Assembly: GCA_001643675.2 (NCBI GenBank)
Contig: LSRY02000039.1
Location: 30,001 to 94,000 of the forward strand
Direction of reading: 5' to 3'
Source of the DNA: Monocercomonoides exilis
Taxonomy: Eukaryota; Preaxostyla; Oxymonadida; Polymastigidae
DNA: 64,000 bases
The notes below the pieces were generated by a model, which worked only from the letters and a program-made list of their open reading frames with translations, was not told the origin of the DNA and ran no database searches. This document shows, in pieces, positions 47,301 through 58,000 of this stretch. Numbering within the stretch: the first letter of the stretch is position 1; every line of letters starts with the position of its first letter. The translations under genes and the position numbers were made by a program.

Positions 47301-50300
47301 GATTGTGCTCTGCTGGTATATTGTCACAAACTCTATCAGATCCACCGGAACATAATTTTTCTCGTCAATCCCGTAGATCGCGTCAAATCTGTTGTATACC
47401 TCCGGGCGCAGATCTAGCAAAAATTGAGTTTCATTGATTTGCTCTGCAATCTTCCAGCACTCCACAAACACATCTCTTCCTTTCCATGCACCATTCCCTC
47501 TGAATTCGCATCCTTTGAATATAAAATTCAGCGACGCTTGCCCCTCAGCCTTCACATACACTCCGCCGCCTCTTCCAATCGTGGGGGAGCAGCCACAATT
47601 AGTAATTTTGCTGTTGTTCATTTCAAACCTCCCGCTGCTCCCCAGCATCATCAGCACAACTCCTCCTTTTTCTGACATCTCCGATCGGCACATGTCAAAC
47701 TCCGAGCCATTTATCGCCAGCACCCACGAGCTCATAAAACAGCTTCCAAATACGCTTGCTCCATTGAACGATGCAGTTACTCTTTTAAAAACACTCCCAT
47801 TCATCTCAATTGTTGGCTGTTCATTCCTTTCTGATGTACTTCCATCCACATATTGAATTATCCCTCCGTTGGCTGTCACATTCTCCATAGAGATGTCCTT
47901 CAACACACAGCAGCATCCGCTCCAGATTTCAAATAGAACAGCCTCAAAAACTGAGCTACACATATCGAAACCACAAATTTCCAAAGATCCGCTCTTAATT
48001 GTTGCAAATATCATATCAGAGAAGTGTGCTGAATTGGACGAACTTAGAGAACAGTCTGATATTGACAAAGCTCCGCTTTTGCTGCACATGACAGTGCATA
48101 CGGTATCTGCCAGCGTTGAGTCAAGAAATATATCAATAGATGTGAATGACAAACTCCAAGAAGTTGAGAAGTATCCTTCTGTAATCTCTTCAATATATGG
48201 TTTCTTCAGGATAAGTTTGGCCTTTTCCAATTCTTCTAAGTCTGTTTGAACGGCTGCAATAGAAAAGTTAGATAGCTCAAAGGCGTTTTCCAAAATTGAC
48301 GAATGTTCAATAAACAATTCCTTCGTTTCTGCATTCGTGTCTATTTGCTTCATTCCTTTCCAGAATGTTTCACATGGATCGTTTTCCTTTCCGCATCGCT
48401 TCACATCGCTTCCTCTACTCGATACATAAATCATATTCGAACTGTACTTGATCAAAAACCTCAGCAAGTCAGTATTTTCAAACCTGCTATCTGTCCCAAC
48501 AAATGCATTTCCATCATCTGCAAACGGCAAATAATTAAAGCAAAATGTTGTATTTGTTACAGATTCGTTAAATTCCTCCGCTCTAATAAAAAGATTCGAT
48601 CCAGCAAACGCTCTGTTATCGAAAAACGTTGCGTCCTTCAGTGTAAATGGCTGGATACTGCTTGCTGAAAGGCTGTCAATAAACATAAAGCCTCCAAATC
48701 CAGAGGATTCTGAACAAGCACATATTGTCATTTCACATTTCTGCAAAGAAAGTGTCTGAGTTGATGAAAGATAACATGCAACAGCACCTCCTTCTAAGTT
48801 ATTTGGAGTTTCTATTCCGCTGAACGTGCATTCTGTTGCAGAAAACGATGACTTTATCAAAAATGGTACAGCAGCAAAGCTCTTCGCATCCACAATGCAC
48901 AAACTCAGGTGTACAAATCCTCCAACAGAATGAATCAGATAATACTGGCATTCAACATTTGAACTTGAAGGATGAGCAACAGCAGCAGAAGAAGAATCAA
49001 AAGCGAAGGAACAGTTATTAATAGAAAGACCTTTTTCTGAAGAAGGAGTCGACAAAAGCAGCCCAGCTTGCCCAGAACTGAAGAAAGATGGAAGAGAGAA
49101 AACGATACGCTCAAAATCCAAGTTATCACAACTCACAAAAACAGCTTCAGAAAAGTTCTCAGAAATTGATGAAGAAATGGAGAGTGTGCTTTTTTTACTA
49201 ATGTCAGGTGAAGTAATCGAAAACGATGATAAATCATACAAATGGTCTACACGCGCTCCTTCAGAAATACATATCCTCTTTTGAAAAGCATCCACCTGGA
49301 TGTTCCGAAAGCCTCTCCAAAATGAGCTACAAGGATAATGTTCGTTTCCACATCCAGTCATATCGTACCCACTTGGGGACACTTGCACAGTTGGTGAATG
49401 ATATTGAACCAAAAACAAATAAAGATCATGCACAGACTCACAGAAATAATTCCGATCATATCCCATCATCTCAGCCACCCTCTCTCCTGTCTCGTTTATC
49501 AGCTTCATCTGAAAAGTGGTTGTGGTAACTGTCACATTCAGATTGTCACAAACCAAAAACATATCCTTTCCAAGCTCTGCTGAATTGCTAATGAATGTAA
49601 TATCTCCAAAGAGGCAATCGCTACTCGTTCCTTCTGGTAGCAAAAGATAAACCCCTCCACCTTTTCCAGTGTTTTCATTCATTCCGCTGTTCGTGATGCT
49701 CGCATTTGTCACTGAAAATCGTCCAGTTACAGTGAGACTGCACCTCACAGCTCCTCCTTCACTTGCTCCTGACTTGCAGTTATCGAAAATACATCCATCA
49801 GCAACCTCAACTTTTTCGCAATTAGTAACATTCACCAGAGAGCTATCTGCCTTTACAAATGTCAATTCGGAGCTTTCAATTTGCACACTCCCTCCGCTCA
49901 AAGAGATTATCCCGCTACCACCAGAAAACGCAACGTTGCTGAGTAGCACTTTCGTCACTTGAATGTATCCCTCTTTCCCTCTGATGATCCACATGTTTGT
50001 CTGTTCTTCCTCCGCAGATGTTCCGCCGAGCTGGCAGTTATCGATATACAGCTTTCCTCCATCAACTGATATCAATTCTTCAACGCTTGATGTTAATGGC
50101 AAACCGAACTTCAAGCACGAGAGCATCAGCGATACAGAGCTTGTCTCCATTTTCAAAACAAGTCCTCCATCTGCTTCAACCAAAAACAAGGATTTGCTCG
50201 TAAAAGACTGCCCGCGTATCGTCAGAGAAAATCCGTTTCGATCCAAAATCTCTCTCAAACAGCACGAGTCAACAACGCGGATCGTTGTCTGATCCGTTCT

Positions 50301-53300
50301 CATCTTATTGAATCCAAACATTAGGTCCATGCACGGTTCTTGATCATCTCCACATCTCCCATCACTGCTTCCTCCACTCGAAATGTACACTGTATTCAGA
50401 ATTGGAGGAAACAGATAATAAAGCACTGAGCGATTGATTACAGCATTTGTCTCAGAATCCACCACCCATTTGTTCGCTTCTTCCTCGTCTTCAAATGCAG
50501 ATCCTTCCCACTGCTGGTTCGTTATAGCATCCCGTGGTGAAGGGCACACAAGAAATACATCCTTTCCCCACCAAGCTTTGTTTCCCTCAAACAAGATCTG
50601 CTTCATTGCATACTTCACCCCACTTTCTCCGAGCTTCAAATAAATCCCCCCTCCAACTCCAACATTTTCATTCACGCAACATCCTTTCACAGTGTTATTC
50701 GACATGATTAACGTCCCACCAGTTTCCACATCCATATTCAATCCTCCACCGAATGCATTCTCTGTCTCTTTGCAAACACATTGCTCCAATGTGCAGTTCC
50801 ACACATTCATGGTTTTTCCTCCTTTTATCACTCCCTCAAATGACCCTCCGTTCCCATGATTTCTCTGTACGCTTTTGAATGTCGAACTATTCACGTTTAT
50901 TATTGCTGAACCGATAACCTCAATAAAGCTGCTTTCTTCTTGCGTCATTCCGTTAACCTGCGAATTCCTTATTTCTAACAATGCTCCTTCGCACGCTTTA
51001 ATTGCTGCATTCACAGATTGCGTTGAGATGTTCATCCAATCTAAATTTTCGCAGATGCAGCTCGCTTCGCTTCCTTCAATTACAAGCAATGAACGAGTGC
51101 TGAACGTCAATCCATTCAGCGCAAATTGTCTAAAACTCATGCAGCCTTTCGATACAATGCAAATTGATATGCCAATTAGATTCGACTCAGAGGCAAAAGA
51201 GCAATCTGTCAATGTCAGGTTCTTCTCACAACAATGAAAAACAGATTTACAATCAACAGCAGATGATGAAGGAAGCAAAAAGCACATCCCACTAAACGAG
51301 CAGTCTTTGCTTGTTCTGATGATGCTCTCGCCTGTGCTGCTAATATCTTCGCAAATCTTAACTTGAGTGCCTATCTGCTCCACCATAAATGTGGTTGGTT
51401 GTTCATCAATTACAAGTGCTCGTTCAAATGCAAACGGTGGAAGAAGATAAAACTGCCTTTCTCTGTTTCCAAATCGAAGCGGAATCGCATATTCCATGGA
51501 AGCACAAGCGCTATCCGAAAAACCACAGCCAGAGTAATCATGACCATCACTTCCAGCAACATATACAGTTCCATTAAATGCTCTAAGATATGTGACTAAA
51601 GGAATAGAAAACGACTCTGCAGTTGTTGATCGTTCGAATCCTTCCATTGCCCGAAAGTCTGATTCGTTGAAGTCAATTTCAAAATTTTCCTTCGTAACAA
51701 TTTGCGATAGATTATATCCGTCCACAAAAATGTTGTTTCCTTTTGAAGCAGAACATTCAGAAAAAGTTGTTCCCTTAAGTCCAAGATCTGCTCCATTGAT
51801 ATCCTCAACATACAAATAAATACCCCCGCCTAATCCTCCGCTTCCTCCCCCTGTTTGAGATGTGCATGAAATTAATGAAGTTCCAACTCCCCCGTTCTCG
51901 GTCTGAATTATCTTAATCGAAGAATCTGCTTTCGTTCTCAGTGCCATTCCCCCACCGTTTCCGCTGCCTGTGACGCATCCATTCATCGATCCTCCTTTAA
52001 TTTGCAAGCTTTTCCCTGTACCAACAACACCTTCGATTCCTCCTCCGCTCCCACTTTGCCTCAGCACATTCAAAAATGTCGAGTTATCGATCACTAAATC
52101 GCATCCTTCTGAGAAAGTGATAGCTGCTTTTGAGGCAAAGACGATAGGATTAATGGTTGTCCCCTCAATATTTGCACTTCCTCCTCTCAACACAAAAAGC
52201 GACTCTTTAAGTGGGTTTGATTCCGTGTTTCCAGAGTCAACAGAAATATTGCAATTTTGCAAAGTCATTGTTCCTGTCGAAGAGAGCAAAAAAAGAGAAA
52301 TTGTCTTCGACGATTTTTCTGTGTCATGGACAATGTCGAAAGAAGAGATTTTCAGAGATCCTGTAGAAACAGCAAACAAAGCGCCAGAAGATATCGATGA
52401 AACGACTGTGACCTTACCATTTCCAGCATTATTAAATTCAATTCTTGCTGATTCGATTTCGTAATTGTTCACAGAATACGATGAGGGGTCAACTGAAATA
52501 ACTGTAGGAGAGTTTTTTGTAAGATCAATGACATTTCTTGTGAAAGAAATTGTTTGGCACTTTCTCAGGTTCAATCCGCACGCACGTTTGTCGATTCCTT
52601 CTTCGTAATTCACTTTTATTTCTTCAAAATATCCGAATTTCACCCATCCGCTCACATCGCTCGTGTCATTCATTATTCTTTGTGCTTTGTCTGTCATTGT
52701 CCGACACTCAACAAACCATTCAGGAGCAAATATCTTGGTCCAATTTTGGAGAATTCCAACGTCGTGTGCTCCAAGCGTTGCTGTGTTGTTGTCAAAGAAA
52801 CAGAATTTGATAGATGCTGAATCAAATGTGTGATTTCCACCATCACTCGAAAAGAGAACTGCGCCTCCTTTTTGACTCGTTGAGCAATTCAAGAATTCGC
52901 AATCAGATATGGCTATTATTTCCGAGTCACCGATCCATATTGCACCCCCGCCATATACGCCGGATGAACCAATTTCTGAACAATTATGAAAGAAGCACTG
53001 AAATATTTTGCTTGGAGAACCATAATTTAAGTGCAATGCTCCTCCGTCACGATACGCAGTCGAATTGTGAAAGGTGCATTTCGTTATTAAATCATTGGAT
53101 ATTCTATTGCAGCAAATTGACCCACCACAGCGCGAAAGATCAAAACAATTATCAAAATTCGATTCAGTGACTGAAAAATTCAAAACTCTCTCTATGTTTA
53201 TTGGTACATTTGAACAATTAACAAACGTACACTTATCAATCGTAACATTTGTTGAATTGAATATGTTTAGTGCAATTGCCCCAGTAACTGAAAATAAGCA

Positions 53301-54164
53301 ATCTTCAAATTGAATTGTGTTGTTTGCAGTTAAAATTTGTGGATCTGTGAATGTTTGAGCATACCCTGCTTCATAATAATGAGAAAAAGTGCAATTTTGA
53401 GCAATAAATCCGTCCGTTGAATGTATTCCATCTGTTAATCCACCGTCAAACGGAGCTGTAACCTCATTGAAAATGCAATTATGCATCTTCATAAAACTTG
53501 GAGGAGAAATAAAATGGTTATCGCTTTCAATGCAAGATGAAACATTTTGAAAATCGCACGAATCCATTGAAACACGTTGCCCCAAAAAATTTCCAAGAAG
53601 AGGAGAAGAGGATGAAAACGAAAAAGACGAAAACGAAGATTGAGCCACAAAAATTAAGTTATGACAAAGTTCGGCAGAAGGACAAGAAGAAGGAGACGAT
53701 GACATAAAAGTTGGAGCAAGACGAGGTCCCATTGAAAATTCGAGACTTATATTTCTCAGCTGAAAGCATCCACTAGAAGAACAAAACAACGATTCTTGTC
53801 CTTTTCCTGAAGGAACAATGACTGACGAAACAATAGAAAGAATGGAGTCTGTGTGTGTAATAGCTATCGCTTTTGCTGCGGATGCTCTGATCTCGAGATA
53901 TTTCAGTTCAATCGAAGAATTGCTTATTTTAAACAGCGAACGAAGTTCTGAGTGTCCATCAGGGGAGATGCAATTATAAAATGAGGGAGCAACATGCGCG
54001 CATTTGTTTAATTTTTCTGAATTTAATTGGACTTTGCAAAATGACAATTCCTGCAAAGTCTTTAAACATCGTAATTCAGCCGTTTCATCAAGTTTTTCAT
54101 GAATTGATCCGAGTGCTAAATAAAATATGAGTAGCCAAGCAACAAACGTTCCCCGAATCAGCAT
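44340..54164 (-). CDS. giant secreted beta-helix-like membrane protein with C-terminal pseudokinase (intact)
   Basis: One uninterrupted frame of 3274 aa, ending in TGA. A signal peptide (MLIRGTFVAWLLIFYLALGS) leads into a ~2650-residue ectodomain with about six CG-x-C modules (ACGLNLRKCQTI, GCGFSDSACASM, GCGNEHYPCSSFW, RCGKENDPCETFW, QCGKVDHPCVTV) and repeated GGGIYL / KG-x-DVF motifs, consistent with stacked parallel beta-helix domains. From residue ~2654 on it is nearly identical to the gene at 5284-17405. A TM helix (ALIIAVIFVVLFLIVLVV) lies at about 2828-2850, followed by a basic stop-transfer, an acidic Ser-rich tail and a degenerate kinase from about 3018. The kinase part keeps RWKAPEL, SIGMMLWECLTLQIPFGE and a terminal RPTL motif, but has LSPHIVLFSEH where HRD would be and no DFG or glycine loop. 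The likely role is a cell-surface adhesin or receptor whose cytoplasmic pseudokinase acts as a scaffold. It is divergent with the gene at 54251, with 86 bp between starts. Confidence 0.88.
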   Translation of the reverse strand: MLIRGTFVAWLLIFYLALGSIHEKLDETAELRCLKTLQELSFCKVQLNSEKLNKCAHVAPSFYNCISPDGHSELRSLFKISNSSIELKYLEIRASAAKAIAITHTDSILSIVSSVIVPSGKGQESLFCSSSGCFQLRNISLEFSMGPRLAPTFMSSSPSSCPSAELCHNLIFVAQSSFSSFSFSSSSPLLGNFLGQRVSMDSCDFQNVSSCIESDNHFISPPSFMKMHNCIFNEVTAPFDGGLTDGIHSTDGFIAQNCTFSHYYEAGYAQTFTDPQILTANNTIQFEDCLFSVTGAIALNIFNSTNVTIDKCTFVNCSNVPINIERVLNFSVTESNFDNCFDLSRCGGSICCNRISNDLITKCTFHNSTAYRDGGALHLNYGSPSKIFQCFFHNCSEIGSSGVYGGGAIWIGDSEIIAISDCEFLNCSTSQKGGAVLFSSDGGNHTFDSASIKFCFFDNNTATLGAHDVGILQNWTKIFAPEWFVECRTMTDKAQRIMNDTSDVSGWVKFGYFEEIKVNYEEGIDKRACGLNLRKCQTISFTRNVIDLTKNSPTVISVDPSSYSVNNYEIESARIEFNNAGNGKVTVVSSISSGALFAVSTGSLKISSFDIVHDTEKSSKTISLFLLSSTGTMTLQNCNISVDSGNTESNPLKESLFVLRGGSANIEGTTINPIVFASKAAITFSEGCDLVIDNSTFLNVLRQSGSGGGIEGVVGTGKSLQIKGGSMNGCVTGSGNGGGMALRTKADSSIKIIQTENGGVGTSLISCTSQTGGGSGGLGGGIYLYVEDINGADLGLKGTTFSECSASKGNNIFVDGYNLSQIVTKENFEIDFNESDFRAMEGFERSTTAESFSIPLVTYLRAFNGTVYVAGSDGHDYSGCGFSDSACASMEYAIPLRFGNRERQFYLLPPFAFERALVIDEQPTTFMVEQIGTQVKICEDISSTGESIIRTSKDCSFSGMCFLLPSSSAVDCKSVFHCCEKNLTLTDCSFASESNLIGISICIVSKGCMSFRQFALNGLTFSTRSLLVIEGSEASCICENLDWMNISTQSVNAAIKACEGALLEIRNSQVNGMTQEESSFIEVIGSAIINVNSSTFKSVQRNHGNGGSFEGVIKGGKTMNVWNCTLEQCVCKETENAFGGGLNMDVETGGTLIMSNNTVKGCCVNENVGVGGGIYLKLGESGVKYAMKQILFEGNKAWWGKDVFLVCPSPRDAITNQQWEGSAFEDEEEANKWVVDSETNAVINRSVLYYLFPPILNTVYISSGGSSDGRCGDDQEPCMDLMFGFNKMRTDQTTIRVVDSCCLREILDRNGFSLTIRGQSFTSKSLFLVEADGGLVLKMETSSVSLMLSCLKFGLPLTSSVEELISVDGGKLYIDNCQLGGTSAEEEQTNMWIIRGKEGYIQVTKVLLSNVAFSGGSGIISLSGGSVQIESSELTFVKADSSLVNVTNCEKVEVADGCIFDNCKSGASEGGAVRCSLTVTGRFSVTNASITNSGMNENTGKGGGVYLLLPEGTSSDCLFGDITFISNSAELGKDMFLVCDNLNVTVTTTTFQMKLINETGERVAEMMGYDRNYFCESVHDLYLFLVQYHSPTVQVSPSGYDMTGCGNEHYPCSSFWRGFRNIQVDAFQKRICISEGARVDHLYDLSSFSITSPDISKKSTLSISSSISENFSEAVFVSCDNLDFERIVFSLPSFFSSGQAGLLLSTPSSEKGLSINNCSFAFDSSSAAVAHPSSSNVECQYYLIHSVGGFVHLSLCIVDAKSFAAVPFLIKSSFSATECTFSGIETPNNLEGGAVACYLSSTQTLSLQKCEMTICACSESSGFGGFMFIDSLSASSIQPFTLKDATFFDNRAFAGSNLFIRAEEFNESVTNTTFCFNYLPFADDGNAFVGTDSRFENTDLLRFLIKYSSNMIYVSSRGSDVKRCGKENDPCETFWKGMKQIDTNAETKELFIEHSSILENAFELSNFSIAAVQTDLEELEKAKLILKKPYIEEITEGYFSTSWSLSFTSIDIFLDSTLADTVCTVMCSKSGALSISDCSLSSSNSAHFSDMIFATIKSGSLEICGFDMCSSVFEAVLFEIWSGCCCVLKDISMENVTANGGIIQYVDGSTSERNEQPTIEMNGSVFKRVTASFNGASVFGSCFMSSWVLAINGSEFDMCRSEMSEKGGVVLMMLGSSGRFEMNNSKITNCGCSPTIGRGGGVYVKAEGQASLNFIFKGCEFRGNGAWKGRDVFVECWKIAEQINETQFLLDLRPEVYNRFDAIYGIDEKNYVPVDLIEFVTIYQQSTIIVSSLAEKNGTNGRQCGKVDHPCVTVGQGLEHMIIDYAARLLIDGCSEIERECDFAKMEVKSLGREKVNVTFGQSLSKTREYVIFIVDNVLIESVSFKLAADSTLLHSSLFFITSGQVSLVSCEFCGEADRAPVVPKLISATHGVLILEEIKMKNLNCTRTVECEGGRIQLQQLWMEKIHTAISSIYLKKMNGSIEKVEASDCVVQSGSFIEMEHDYLLDPTIDECSIKLSLVNLTKITSSDLTSCLNCRLPNYQLSLSNCTFSDCLSSEMKLGEMVVLSNCSKVNIKSCQFEGKASNNSSHNLFKFNSRDEICKWNGSLIDSENSSISIDESFISKSPNGGLSIFGGNASVEKGEFYNNNPSINKYPSSRRNIICANSGLLDVVSLKGGDGLKDNTSLWILSDGCTLSGLAAERPSPFFMPTLQAIDTNIEGNEAVLTFTGTLLLPCNLSFRIITAIGDVELIDRHYFHEDGFVSENSTIAKIPAAVISDAPDTADVYGCILFGDAINPSSTELVILKNKTESKTGNDNLAEGGKEVKSSWALIIAVIFVVLFLIVLVVAVAFIVRWRKQKRRTKELEIIVEDTVKKDPKAFEMVTMEMSPEAQWRRGEREAEKKNEERIKKRVYENSLGHSESSEHLLSESGSTEYILGRDSDKIPQWMLEKADEKEEEEETRKRSPSPSISSTSTISTTDSDSTFVRGEDLCPTTSSMSNLVDAMACSSPHEKLIVDLRDSLFMLLHGRNKTKEMAIGSFQQREQTAAQILFWVANLALHSFEEMENGLSSLANLSPHIVLFSEHMVICIALHSDCSSDDSDTSSISSSTVVTSANDDDDDDDSLPSSAFEDEDDFKKECLRWKAPELLINKKMMATKESVAFSIGMMLWECLTLQIPFGEYEAEVAGQKIVNGERPSIHATKESSMVGILKGCLSAEGNVRPTLLCLKREFIQRFPAGAAMITISDAIDYEMVESSSQSEKEKKTNEKENNK
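44578..46208 (-). repeat. near-identical segment shared (inverted) with 15483-17110
   Basis: Second copy of the homogenised C-terminal cassette. The few differences include DFHEDG/YFHEDG, NLVKGG/NLAEGG and the second half of the TM helix (VVSIIVTV/VVAVAFIV). Confidence 0.85.
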
Positions 54165-54250
54165 TTATGGCAACAAATAGCCGATTCTATGAAGATAATT
54201 GTTAATTTAAATTTTTTGAACCCATAAATTTATTAAAAATTTCTGGATAA

Positions 54251-54794
54251 ATGTTTTCTTTGATATTCATTTTGCTACAAAGCTGCTTTTGTGCTCTAGT
54301 GTTCACTGGTAATAAAACATTCGATGACATGGTTATGGAAGAGCACACACTTATTATTGGAAATCCGATGGGAGCAGATGTTCAAATTATGAAGTCTTTT
54401 TTTCAACAAGTTCAAGCGAAGGCCGAGATTGTTGATCCTGAATCTCTTGTTTGCATTTATTTTGTTTGATTTTAATAAATATTGTCGTTCAGGGGCACAC
54501 TCAATACACATTGCGCTCTCTCCTTCAAAATTGGGAACCACACTATGGGGTTTGGCAAGTGTATCCTGCTGTTATATGCGAGGCTCGTTACATAGGTGGT
54601 CTTAGAGGTTCGAGATTAGTTTTGTTTAATGAAATTTCTGCTTTATCTATTTTTAAACGTGCTATTATTTATAAATTGCCACAAAAGAGGTTCAAAGGTA
54701 TTACCAAACAGGAGAATTGAAAGATATTGCAATGATGAAGAAAAAAGTTGGAGTTCAATGTTTTCATGATGATACAAAAAAGGAAGAACTTTAA
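54251..54794 (+). CDS. secretory glutaredoxin-like protein lacking active-site cysteines
   Basis: Three exons: 54251-54448, 54493-54607 and 54688-54794 (introns 44 and 80 bp), giving 139 aa. The N-terminus is a signal peptide (MFSLIFILLQSCFCALVFTG). The mature part follows the glutaredoxin fold: HTLIIGNPMGADVQIMKSFF (beta 1/alpha 1), AEIVDPES, VYPAVICEARYIGG (the cis-Pro loop, then IGG) and LREVQRYYQTGELKDI, with the same 13-residue spacing after IGG as ordinary glutaredoxins. Where CPYC should be there is NPMGAD, so neither redox cysteine is present. It is therefore unlikely to be a dithiol oxidoreductase; a binding or structural role in the secretory pathway is an inference. Splicing is chosen by fold alignment; the unspliced frame would end at 54720. 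It is head to head with the giant membrane protein gene. Confidence 0.7.
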
Positions 54795-55095
54795 TTTTGT
54801 AAAATGTTTTTTTACTTGCGTTTTTTCAAACTGAATTGAATTGTAATTATTTTTATTAAAAATGAAAACTAAATAATGAAATTGAAAATTTTTAATTAAT
54901 AAAGATTTCACCGACGGAACATCTACAATAGAGAACAAACAACAGGAATAAATCAGCAAAAATTTCAAAAATTCAATAATAATAAACACACAACAGAAAA
55001 CAGAAAAGTTTGGAAAATATTTACAGACAACTCATATATCATTAAATAATGTCTTAATCATATACAAAAGAAAGAAGTCCTAATCAATTATTAAC
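54795..55095. other. intergenic region between convergent genes
   Basis: About 300 bp of AT-rich 3' flank. No feature recognised. Confidence 0.4.
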
Positions 55096-58000
55096 TTACA
55101 ATTTACGAACAACTGGTGGAGACATAGCACGAGAAGGAGGAGGACAAGGTATTTTCCCATGTCTTTGAGGCAAGCAATGGGGAAACAAATCCTTTGCAAC
55201 ACAGAAAAGAGGGACAAAACGGGAGAAATCAATTATATGAAGCTTTCCTCTCTTGTCGCCCAGGGCAAAAAGAGAAGAGGACGAGCAAGAAGCAGCAGTG
55301 GAAGGCAGAGAAAACCAACAGAGCTGCGTGCCGTCTTGTGGATCCCACAAAACAAGAGAGGCTTTACCGCTTCCGATACCGTCAGAAAAGGCTGTGAGAA
55401 GGAGAGAAGAAGGTGAGATTGTTGATGAAATAGAAGAAGAAGAAGAAGAAGAAGAAGAAGAAGAAGAAGAAGAAGAAGAAGAAGGAGATGAGTACGGAGA
55501 AGATAAAGGAGGAGGATTCGTAGTTGGAGAAGAAGACGAGGAAGAAGACGAAGACGAAGAAGAAGAAGAAGAAGACGGAGAAGAAGAAGATGATGAATTC
55601 ACAAGCAAATTGGTAGATGCTGATTCAATCTTTGCAGGTGGAAACGACAATGGCTTATTGAAAGACAGAAGAGCAGGAATGTCAAATGAGTTGTGACTGA
55701 CAGACGAAGATGGAGAGGACAACACATTCGAATCTGCAGATCCCGGAGAATTCAATCGAGATTTCCCTCTTTCGAAATTCTCCGAAAGCTTATAATTCTC
55801 CGAGCACTGATTTTCTCCGATCCAGAACATGGAGTGCACGCTGCTTCTGTTCTCTGTCTGGACTGTCTTTATCTTCTTCAGCTTTTCATTGCTCAGAAAG
55901 CGGAGGGTGCCATCGTCAGAGGCAACTACAATGCGTGTGGAAGAGGCAGCGAGAGACAGAAGATGAGGGGAATTCATAAGAGAATAGGAGGAAAGAAGAG
56001 AAGGTGCAGAGGAGGAGGAAGAGGAGGAGGAGATTTTGGTGGAAGAAGAAGAAGAAGAAGAAGAAGAAGAAGAGTCCAAGGCAAAATGAGAGATTGTGCC
56101 AGAGGAGGAAATGGAAAGGAGATAAATTGGATTAAAATGAGGTGAAGAAGCTGACTGTGAATGAAAATGCTGAAGTGAAGAGGATTCTGAGGATGTTGAA
56201 GAAGACAGAGAAGAAGAGCTAAGAGAAGAAGAAGAAGAAGATGATGATGACGATGAATCAGTCAATGTGTCAGGCGTGGTTAGTGGAGGAGGAGGAAGAG
56301 GATGAGACTGAGAAGAAAAAGATGATGATGATGATGATGATGGAGAGACAGAAATTGAGCAAGCAGAAGCAGTAGCAGAAGCAGCAGTAGCAGAAGATAA
56401 TGAGGAGGAGGAGGAAGAAGAACATGAAGCAGGTGAATCCATCGAGACAGGAGGAACAGGAATCGCATTAGACAACGATAATGATGATGATGACAAAGAA
56501 GAAGAAGAAGAAGATGATGATGATGAGTGCATCAGATGAGCAATGTTGAGAGGCGGTGGTGGTTTGCTTTCGAGCAGCGAGGATGTTAAGAAAGAAGGCA
56601 GTGATGATTGAGGATCAGCTGGCGGAGCAAGAAATGGATGGGCTGCCGAATAAGGAGAAACAGAGCGGTGAAGAGGAGAGTAGTGACTAAATGAAGAGAA
56701 GCCTTCAATGCCACTTTCCTTTCCCTTTCCTTCTCCCTTTCCTTTCCATTTCTCTCTCTCTTTCTCTCCTTCTTTCTCATTCTCCAGTGTGTTCACAGCA
56801 AACGGCGCAAAGAAAACAGCCTCAGGAAACAGATCTTTGTGCTTGGAGGTGCTTCTCTTCAAAGGCTGCTCTTTGATTTTCGACTCGTTCAGCTTCTGCT
56901 CCATCTCCTTTCTTTTCTCCTCTCTTTTCTTGCTCTTCTTGCTCATCAGCTGCACAATCCCTATCAGATCGTCAATGTCACACCCGTCGAAGCTGATGTT
57001 GTCCTCACCCCATTCTCCTTCTTCGTCTTCCTCTTCTTCTTCTCCATCTTCTGCATTCAGCTTTTCATATTCGTCGTCTTCACCTTCGTCGGCATCACCT
57101 TTATCTTCTTCTTCTTCTTTCTCCTCTTCCTCTTCTTCCTCTTCACTTTCTTCAACTTCTTCACTTTCCTCTTCCTCTTCCTCACCTTCTTCCTCTATCT
57201 CCTTCTCTTTTATTCCATTTTCAGCATCTTTTGCTTCTTTTACTGCTTTCGCATCGTTTCGTTCACTTTTTATTTCTTTTTGCACATCTTCATCATTCTT
57301 TTGTTTTGGTATATGGCTTTTGTCATCTACTTTTCCTTTTCCTTTCACCTTCCCTTCACTTGCATCACCTTCCTTTTTACCTTCCTCCTTCTCTTCCTTC
57401 TCTTCCTCTTCCTCCTCAACCTCCACTTTCACGCTTCTCCTATCTGCAAAGTCGTCCCTTGAAAGCAGTCTGTAGCCATCTTCGTCAATCAGAATGCTCT
57501 CTTTGATTACTGCATCGCTCTCATCCACACACTCATACGTGCCATACTCATCGTCTTCCTCAAAAGGAGAAATAGAATGTGAATCTCCAACATCTCCTTC
57601 TCTTTCTTCTTCTTCTTCTATCTTGTTATTGTTCACTCGCAGTCGCGACACTCTCAACTCATTCGAATTGACATCTGCATTCAACCCTGCGCTTGCTGTT
57701 GAGTGTGGCGTGACTGCGACAAAGCTGCTTGTTCTGCTGGGGAGGATGTTCTGCCGAGTGGCTGAGCTGATCTGCGAAATAACAGACTCATCAGACAAAG
57801 CAGACAAGGAAGACAAAGAAGATATTACAGACACATTCACTCCACAGTTCCCATTGACATTCTGGTTGATTGCAGCTACAGTTGCAGCAATAGATTTATT
57901 TCCTTCTCTATTTCTTCCTTCATTCAGCCCATTGCACACATTACCAGCATCTTCATTGGCTTCATCCACAATAAATGGAGAAGACGAAAGCGCAATGTCT

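Noticed and set aside
46825-53313. Many plus-strand frames of 60-160 aa
   Set aside because: Antisense shadows of the intact 3274-aa minus-strand gene.
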